Position numbers and translations under genes: made by a program. Positions 57,767-64,000 of a DNA stretch of 64,000 nucleotides are shown here, in pieces. The stretch comes from Amyelois transitella (lineage: Eukaryota > Arthropoda > Insecta > Lepidoptera > Pyralidae): assembly GCF_032362555.1 (NCBI RefSeq), contig NC_083510.1, forward strand, positions 3,251,501 through 3,315,500. Direction: 5' to 3'. A model generated the notes under the pieces. It saw only the letters and a list, made by a program, of their open reading frames with translations, ran no database searches and was not told where the DNA came from. The first letter of the stretch is position 1. Each line of letters begins with the position of its first letter.

Positions 57767-57858
57767 TGGCAATCAAATGGTAATTTACCATTCAAAAGGC
57801 TTCACGGCATAGGCCCTTGGATGCGGAACGTGTTATAAATGGAAGAATAGATTGTTTG

Positions 57859-58257
57859 TGCCGTGTGGTTCCCGGCACCAATACAAAGAAGAATAGGACC
57901 ACTCCATCTCTTTCCCATGGATGCCGTAAAAGTGTCGCCTAAGGGATAGGCTTGTGGCCTATTGGTTTATTCGAGACTGTTGGCTCTGTCTACCCCGCAT
58001 ATGATATAGACGTGATTATATGTATGTGTGTGAGAGAGTAGAGCCAACTGTCTTGAAAAGACTGATTGAACACGCTCAGATTTTTAGCTGGATGATAGAA
58101 TTGAGATTCCAATAGTGACAGGTTGCTAGCCCATCGCCTAAAATTAGAATCCCAAGTTTATAAGCCTATCCCTTAGTCACCTTTTTCGACATCCATGGGA
58201 AACAGAAGTAGTGGTCCTATTCTTTTTTTTAATGAGTGCCGGAAACCAAACGGCACA
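57859..58257. repeat. Two family A copies in inverted, tail-to-tail array
   Basis: A plus-strand copy with an internal deletion (57859-58025) abuts a minus-strand copy (58030-58257) at their TATG tails. The result is a ~400-bp inverted repeat with arms of about 170 bp in common. Confidence 0.85.
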
Positions 58258-58852
58258 TTTATTATATACATACAAACAAAACCATAATTATAACGATGAT
58301 ATTAAACATTTCATATTCATGTTTCCATCTCAATCATAAACAGTTTAAAGACTAGACTGACAGACTGAAATATGTTACGACATAGCACGAACCGAAGTCA
58401 TAAAATAAGATATTTTGTCCCTTTATAACATTGTGCCTATCTCCGGTTGGTACCTATCTAGTTGGTTTTTGGCAATACCTTATATAATATGGTTTCAATC
58501 CACTTTAATAAATAGCAACTTAACACTAACACTATATAGAAACTTGAAATGATTGTTTATGATTGTTAAATTTAATCAATAAGTAAGTTCAGTTACGTGG
58601 TCCAACTATGTGTCCTTAACTTCGCTGGGAATTATCAGCTCTCTGGGAATTTAACCATTCACCACCCGGTTTCTGCATTAGTGAGACTATTAAACTTCAT
58701 TATATATAATAGGTATTTAAAAAAGATCTTCTTTGCGTGACAATTCCAGAAATCTTTATTCTAAATTCATAAAATGATGTCGTAAAAACACTGTTATGTA
58801 ATTTCGAGCTTTGATAAATTATAAAACATTATAATCCTTTAATGCTATGCTG

Positions 58853-59100
58853 TGTGGTTCCCGGTACCAATATAATAAAGAATAGGACCATACCATCTCT
58901 TACCCTAGATGTCGTAAAAGGTGACTTGGGGTTAGGCTTATAAACTTGGGAATCTTCTTTTAGGCGATGAGCTGGCAAACTGTCCCGGCTTGAATCTCAT
59001 TTCTATCATTAAGCCTAACAGTTGAACGTGGCCTGTCAGTATTTCAAAACTGCTGGCTCTGTCTACCCCGCAAGGGATATAGACGTGATCATATAAATGA
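58853..59100 (+). repeat. Family A repeat, full length
   Basis: tgtgtggttcccggtaccaa, ggtgacttggggttaggctt, ggctctgtctaccccgcaag and a short AT-rich tail. Confidence 0.82.
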
Positions 59101-59334
59101 ATATAATCGTATAACTCAACAGCATAATATATCTACTGAAATAAATCTTGTAAGTGGAGCAGATACGAATAAACGAAGCAATCCTCAGCATTACATTATT
59201 AGACGTAAATAAAGGACAGTGAACTATACCCGCCCAGATCACCCACTCACTTGGTTAATTGAATATTCTACCGTTTATATTGTTTTGTATTAACTTTATT
59301 TAGAATAGGACTTACAAAAAATAAAACATGCATA

Positions 59335-59455
59335 CATATAAACATATTTATTCCTTACGAGGTAGACAGAGGCACAGATAGGCCACGTTGTACTGTATTG
59401 AGATTCTAATACTGACAGGTTGCTAGCCCATCGCCTGTAAGAAGAATCCTAATTT
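59335..59455 (-). repeat. Family A repeat, 3' half, minus strand
   Basis: catacatataaacatattta, ttacgaggtagacagaggc, tgacaggttgctagcccatc. Confidence 0.7.
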
Positions 59456-59490
59456 TATTTTCCAATTTATGATTCGATGCTGAGTAAATG

Positions 59491-59691
59491 CTATAATACA
59501 AAAAAGGACACTTTCGCTTCGCAACCAGTTACTGTAGCTTCGCAACCGGTTACGAGCTGACCCGGTTTTCGCCGGGTTCGACGGCCGTGGGCGTGTCGGT
59601 ACCGGCTCAAGAGCCTTCCTTCGGGCGGGCGGGAAGCTTTCGTATCTTTTATGTTGTTAGATATATACGTGTCGAACGTTTTTATCGACAT
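59491..59691 (-). other. GC-rich island with a 66-codon frame
   Basis: A sharp GC-rich patch (about 59515-59640) in AT-rich surroundings. The minus-strand frame starts MSIKTFDTYISNN, then an Arg/Pro/Gly-rich stretch, then a duplicated TGCEA unit. No domain is known to me. It may be a first exon, a promoter-proximal GC patch or part of an unknown repeat. Confidence 0.3.
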
Positions 59692-60324
59692 TTTGTGATT
59701 GAAACGTTTGACTATTATTTCTTTCGATTTACCTTTGTGCTTGCGATTTCTATGTTTTGATTGTCATAAATAATTTCGATGACCAGTTGTAAAACTCAAT
59801 TTTTTTATTTTAATATTATAAACTAAAGTAATATAGACTAACTAATTGCGTTAAGATTTTTTGTTTTCTTACTTAATTTTAATGTTAACATAATTTTAAA
59901 AAATATGAAGATGCAATTAATACCAAGAAATTCGAAATTAAATAGGAAAAATTTTAATATTTGATCCTTGTAAAGTAGTCTCCTTTTGAAAACAAATTTA
60001 CGTGCCTCAAAATTACGTGGCACATTAATGTCATATCAATTTCAATTAAATTCAAATAAATACATATTTTATCTTTAAACAATTAGGTTCCTAACTTTTT
60101 CTTGCTTATAATAATATCTCCCTAATCTTTGAAAAATTAAATATCCTTCGATCTGAGAACAATATACATACTTTTATTTTGTTATCTTTTAAAATTACTA
60201 GTCTAAAATACTACCTACTATAATTTTGAGTAGTCATTTTCTAAAAATTTAAAAGATCATTAGGAAGCTATTTGCATGAAAAGATGAGTGTAAATAATTA
60301 CTTTTTCTTCCCATATTATGTCAG

Positions 60325-60528
60325 TGTATATTCCGCGACGCCTACAACGAAATTACCAAGCCAGAGTCGGAAGCGAACAAAAGTGTCCTTGAGAATCTAC
60401 CACCAAATACGTTCATGAAGGCATCTTACCTGTACTATGATGCAGCTTATGTAATCATGTATCGCTTTTTGTCAATTGATAACGATAATAAAGCGATTGA
60501 TCAGATATGGCGTCGTATTTCACAGTAG
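60325..60528 (+). CDS. Orphan coding exon (terminal), product unknown
   Basis: 67 codons opening after a good 3' splice site (ctttttcttcc..tgtcag) in phase 0 and ending in a stop. Composition and codon choice look coding: FRDAYNEITKPESEANKS, ENLPPNTFMKASYLYYDAAY, VIMYRFLSIDN, IDQIWRRISQ. No start Met upstream in frame and no partner exon found in the window. It may be the last exon of a gene whose other exons I missed, or a relic. I do not recognise the family. Confidence 0.45.
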   Translation, partial: CIFRDAYNEITKPESEANKSVLENLPPNTFMKASYLYYDAAYVIMYRFLSIDNDNKAIDQIWRRISQ

Positions 60529-61101
60529 GAGGTACTATTGATGCGACTTTACGCGGGCACCCGGCGTTAGCGACTGAAGGGAAATTGGGCGGCGCTCCCT
60601 GAATAGTGTGGGGAAGGTATGTCGATATACATAACGGAAGATTTTATTAAAGACAAAGAGTCAATCGACCGTGAAAAATTATGTTGTGATAAATAGTCTT
60701 AAGACACGTCGGCGGTCGTGCTGTTAAAGTATCCGAATCATAGGCAATCCATGCTATTATGCGTGCTAACTCTGAAAACAGAGTGATTTTCAGGTATCGA
60801 ATTAACAACTAAAAATTGTACAAATCATAATATTAAAAATACAGTAACATTGAAAATATTTAGGATAAATCGTAGGATGCGATAGTTAAGAAAAATACCA
60901 ATTTCTTATGTACTCGAGATGACATAAATATTCAAAATCATTCATTTGTAAACAAAGGACCTTTTTAATTTCACATTGTTTGACAGCGAAATAGGTATGT
61001 AGATCTATACCCATAACAGCGATTGATTAAATCTTTCAAACGATTAAATGTCACAATATTGATTTTAAAATAACAAGATTGTCATTTTGCCATAATTCGA
61101 T

Positions 61102-61216
61102 TATCGATAATACCGAGTCTCTCAAACGTAAACATGCAGGATCGCACGTCCGCCGGCCGGCGACTGACTCTGAGGCCCCTCGTGCCTTCGATTACATCGA
61201 TCTGTAAATATCGATA
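61102..61216. promoter_or_regulatory. Possible promoter with two TATCGATA (DRE) sites
   Basis: Perfect TATCGATA at 61102-61109 and 61209-61216, flanking a GC-rich segment (about 61140-61190). In flies this 8-mer is the DREF core-promoter motif of housekeeping genes. No transcript start or adjacent exon is identified; a far-upstream FAM13 promoter on the minus strand is one possibility. Confidence 0.35.
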
Positions 61217-61440
61217 AATTTACTACCCATCACTTTGCCCTCACGACTCTCTAACCATCAGCTCATGCTTTCAGCGAGCAATGGATATAAAACACAGTTG
61301 TTTTTCGTGTTACGTCAATTTAGAATTCTAGTTCTATATGAGAAGTTAGATGTAAGAGTACAGATGTGCACGCCCACGTTTCTAAACCAGCCCCATTATT
61401 TGTAAATAGGACGGATTCTAATTTTGTTGCAGAGACATAG

Positions 61441-61685
61441 TTGTTGTGTGGTTACCTGATCTTCAGGATAGGACTACTCTTCTTGTAGTACAAGGCGACT
61501 TAGGTAATAAGAAGATACATCTAGTGCTGTCTGCTATAGAATAAAAAATATGGGTTGATCAAGCTATTTATCTTCCAGTTTAGATTGTCAGTCTTGTGAT
61601 TCTTTCTTATGACAATGGGTTAGCAACCTGTCTTTATCTGAATCTTGTGTCTTATAACTTTTGACTCTGTCTACCCCGTAAGAAT
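61441..61685 (+). repeat. Family A repeat, very diverged
   Basis: Recognisable order of blocks: tgtgtggttacctgat, caaggcgacttaggtaa, caatgggttagcaacctgtc, gactctgtctaccccgtaag. Confidence 0.6.
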
Positions 61686-62585
61686 AAAAAACCCCAATTG
61701 GTTTCAGGAAGAGTAGGTGTTGTATATTAAGTCAAGAACTTATAAACAAGTTTGATGAACAAGTCACCGTGCAAGAAAATATTGATTTATTTAGGCACAT
61801 TCCAAATCGAATTACGCAACTTGTGCAATATTATAGTAAGAGTGGCTAAGTTTTAAGATAGTCTAAGTGTGGGCGGATTTAAATTTACTAATTAATTGGT
61901 TTGTCTTGTATTCTGAACAGCGAAAACTTGGTTAGTGTTAAGAAGTTAGAAGTTTTCAATAGCTTTTATATAAGGTAGTTTAGCTTTAATTTGCAAATGA
62001 TGCATTGGATTAAGTCAAAACACCTTACAAAGCGTGAAAATAATTGTATTACCTATCTACTTATATACTAGTACAGATATTCGAGTAGTTAAATATAGAT
62101 TCAGTAATAGTAGCAATACATTTACAAGACGGTAAGTCACGTGGTCATATATTGAGAAAAAAAAAAGAGCTTTTGCTATTTTTATTGTTTCCGTTACCTG
62201 TTTAGTATTCCTAAGAACATTTTAGGCCAAAAGCAAAGAAAATTACCTACGAATGCGTAATTCTTGTTTACCAACAGTCTACGACGAATTTTCCACGGAG
62301 ATTTCCCCTCAGACGAGAGCTGTGATATACTGCTGTCTCTCTCCCACCAGCGATCGATGTGACCTTGGCAGTGCCGGGGGCTTTTAGCCCTAATGGCAAT
62401 AGATAGGTATTATACTTTCAGCGGTGGGAATCAAGTGTAGAACAATACAATCTGCTTTAAGTGAGGGCTGATCTTACTGTCTAAGCCAATAAATTTACTT
62501 CTTATATTTATAAGTAAATTTTTACTTGATTGACTTTGATTAATTAACAGGACGTAGCCTCTATTACTCATAGAGGATTTATTAG

Positions 62586-62610
62586 TCTTAGTACCAAAGG
62601 TACTAAGAAG
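62586..62610. repeat. 10-bp hairpin
   Basis: tcttagtacc, loop aaa, ggtactaaga. Exact pairing; no gene context. Confidence 0.7.
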
Positions 62611-62739
62611 AAACGATAATTGGCACAAAAATTTTTGAATATGTTCGTTATAAACAAAAATCTTTTTTTTTAATAATACTCGTTTTAGTATACTACATTC
62701 ACTATTATTACACTTAACACACACATACTATGTCAATTA

Positions 62740-62887
62740 AGGATGTCCTGGTAAAGGGTCAGATCACACGAAACCGCCATGCAGCTTGCATGAAGAGAGT
62801 TATGAATGTGGATGAAGCGAAGGAAGGATGCAGAGATCGTGGCAAGTGGAAAGAGGTAGTCGTGATTTTATGTATGTATGTATGTAT
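62740..62887 (+). repeat. Family C repeat
   Basis: From ggatgtcctggtaaagggtc to the TATG tail, with the cctacccctccggg block deleted. The plus frame reads MKRVMNVDEAKEGCRDRGKW, resembling the end of a non-LTR reverse transcriptase. Confidence 0.78.
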
Positions 62888-63276
62888 ACTATGTCAAAAA
62901 GGAATATTGTTTTCTTCTATTATAGAAAACATATTATAACCAAGGAAAACAAAAATTAGACAACCTATTTCTTGTCGGCTTAAATTCGCCTGTCAAGGCG
63001 GCATGTAAGGTTCGCAGTCATTACGAAGTTACGTGGTTTACTGCTTAATGGATCCACCACTTAGTCGATAATCTTTCTTTGAAAAGAAATAGTTAGATTT
63101 TTCTTTCATATTTCAGTAAATCTTAATCGCCTTTTACAAAATCGCCATAACCGTCCTCATCTCTCTAAACCTTGAGTTCGCCAGTTGTTTGAAAGCATAA
63201 ATACCTAATTCAATCTTACGTTACTGTTGTTACCGTTTTTTACCTCTAAACGTTAAATTATCAGTTAACATAACTA

Positions 63277-63410
63277 TTGTTTGAAGAGTTATGAATGTGG
63301 ACGAAGCGAAAGAAGTATGCAGAGATCGTGGCAAGTGGAAAGAGGTAGTCTCTGCCTACCCCTCCGGGAAAGAGGCGTGATTTTTATGTATGTATGTATG
63401 TATGTAACAT
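63277..63410 (+). repeat. Family C repeat
   Basis: Frame RVMNVDEAKEVCRDRGKWKE then VVSAYPSGKEA and stop, followed by tgattttt and (ATGT)n. Best-preserved 3' end of the family in the window. Confidence 0.82.
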
Positions 63411-64000
63411 AACTAATGTACCTACGTAGGATTTGATACTTTACGCCACGATTTTATATATGCTTATCTTAACAACCGCCGTAATACTTACCCGGAAACC
63501 AATTTAAAGTTGTACAGAAATAATCAAAGCAATCAATAAGTCCCAGGGCCCGTGTGCTCTATTTATAGCCGCTCGCACTCAGTGCAACGCCGGTGCATTA
63601 CCCGGGCAGGACTTAGGCACTTAGAACTCATCTTACATGGGACATTATATAACATCTGCATCTTCTACCTGATGTAAGTTCGAGTTACATCCTCACCTCT
63701 CTCAGGAGATAAGCTCGACGTTTGCAAAACGCAAATACCAACCCGATACGAATATGACCATATTGGAAAATGTTGAGTTGTTAATATGATGAGTAGCGAA
63801 TATGTTGAAAAGAATCAGCCTGGCCTGGCGCACACTACGACTACTAATGTTTTCTTTGCTATCAAACCAGCATGGAAGGAGTAATGTCAGCAGGTTCTTT
63901 TTATGAAAACTTTTATTCGTCAGCTTTTGAATAGGTAACAGGAACTTACAGAAAATACAGAAATCCTCGATCAGTAGTTACTCCCTTACACTTCCAGAAA
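63411..64000. other. Right flank, no gene seen
   Basis: Holds a GC-richer patch (63540-63615) with tatttatag at 63560-63568 and tcagt at 63579-63583, and a family B fragment (63665-63725). The spacing of about 20 bases is short for a TATA-initiator pair, so I do not call a promoter. Confidence 0.35.

Noticed and set aside
63540..63615. TATA plus initiator promoter on the plus strand.
   Set aside because: tatttatag to tcagt spacing is only about 20 bases and no gene follows within the window.

Overview
The window is eukaryotic nuclear DNA from an insect, almost certainly a moth or butterfly (Lepidoptera). It is AT-rich, has short genes with GT-AG introns, carries a 27-kDa hemolymph glycoprotein gene of the lepidopteran P27k/DUF1397 type, and is crowded with short interspersed repeats of lepidopteran style. 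I could not fix the species.

Layout. 1-3.8 kb: repeats and a single-exon TSR3 gene (18S rRNA modification) on the minus strand, divergent from the next gene. 3.75-15.6 kb: a seven-exon calcyphosin-like EF-hand gene on the plus strand, whose two 5-kb introns hold a hAT-like MITE, a foldback element and retroposons. 17.1-25.1 kb: three genes I do not recognise, namely two paralogous intronless-CDS membrane proteins (plus strand) and a 1575-residue Cys- and Lys-rich protein (minus strand). 26.0-38.7 kb: two genes tail to tail. The minus-strand one is the 27-kDa hemolymph protein (six exons). The plus-strand one encodes a type I membrane protein with a mucin-like stalk; its exon phases and cysteine positions match the hemolymph gene exon by exon, so I read it as a paralogue that gained a mucin insert and a membrane anchor. 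38.7-47.1 kb: gene-poor, AT-rich. 47.1-51.2 kb: 3' part of a FAM13-family gene (minus, eight exons recovered). 53.8-55.1 kb: a mariner with an apparently intact D,D34D transposase. 55-64 kb: repeats, a tRNA-derived SINE, one orphan coding exon and a possible promoter with two TATCGATA sites.

Repeats. One ~255-bp family (called A here) has about 18 copies or fragments and ends in (TATG)n. A second family (C) encodes what looks like the C-terminus of a non-LTR reverse transcriptase and ends in a very similar 3' tail, which suggests a LINE-SINE pair. A third ~160-bp family (B) is present in several copies; one has a 16-bp target duplication and a preserved empty site in a neighbouring segmental duplicate.

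Multi-exon gene models were assembled by hand from reading frames, splice sites and family knowledge. Exon edges are probably right to within a base or two; 5' UTR exons were not searched for.
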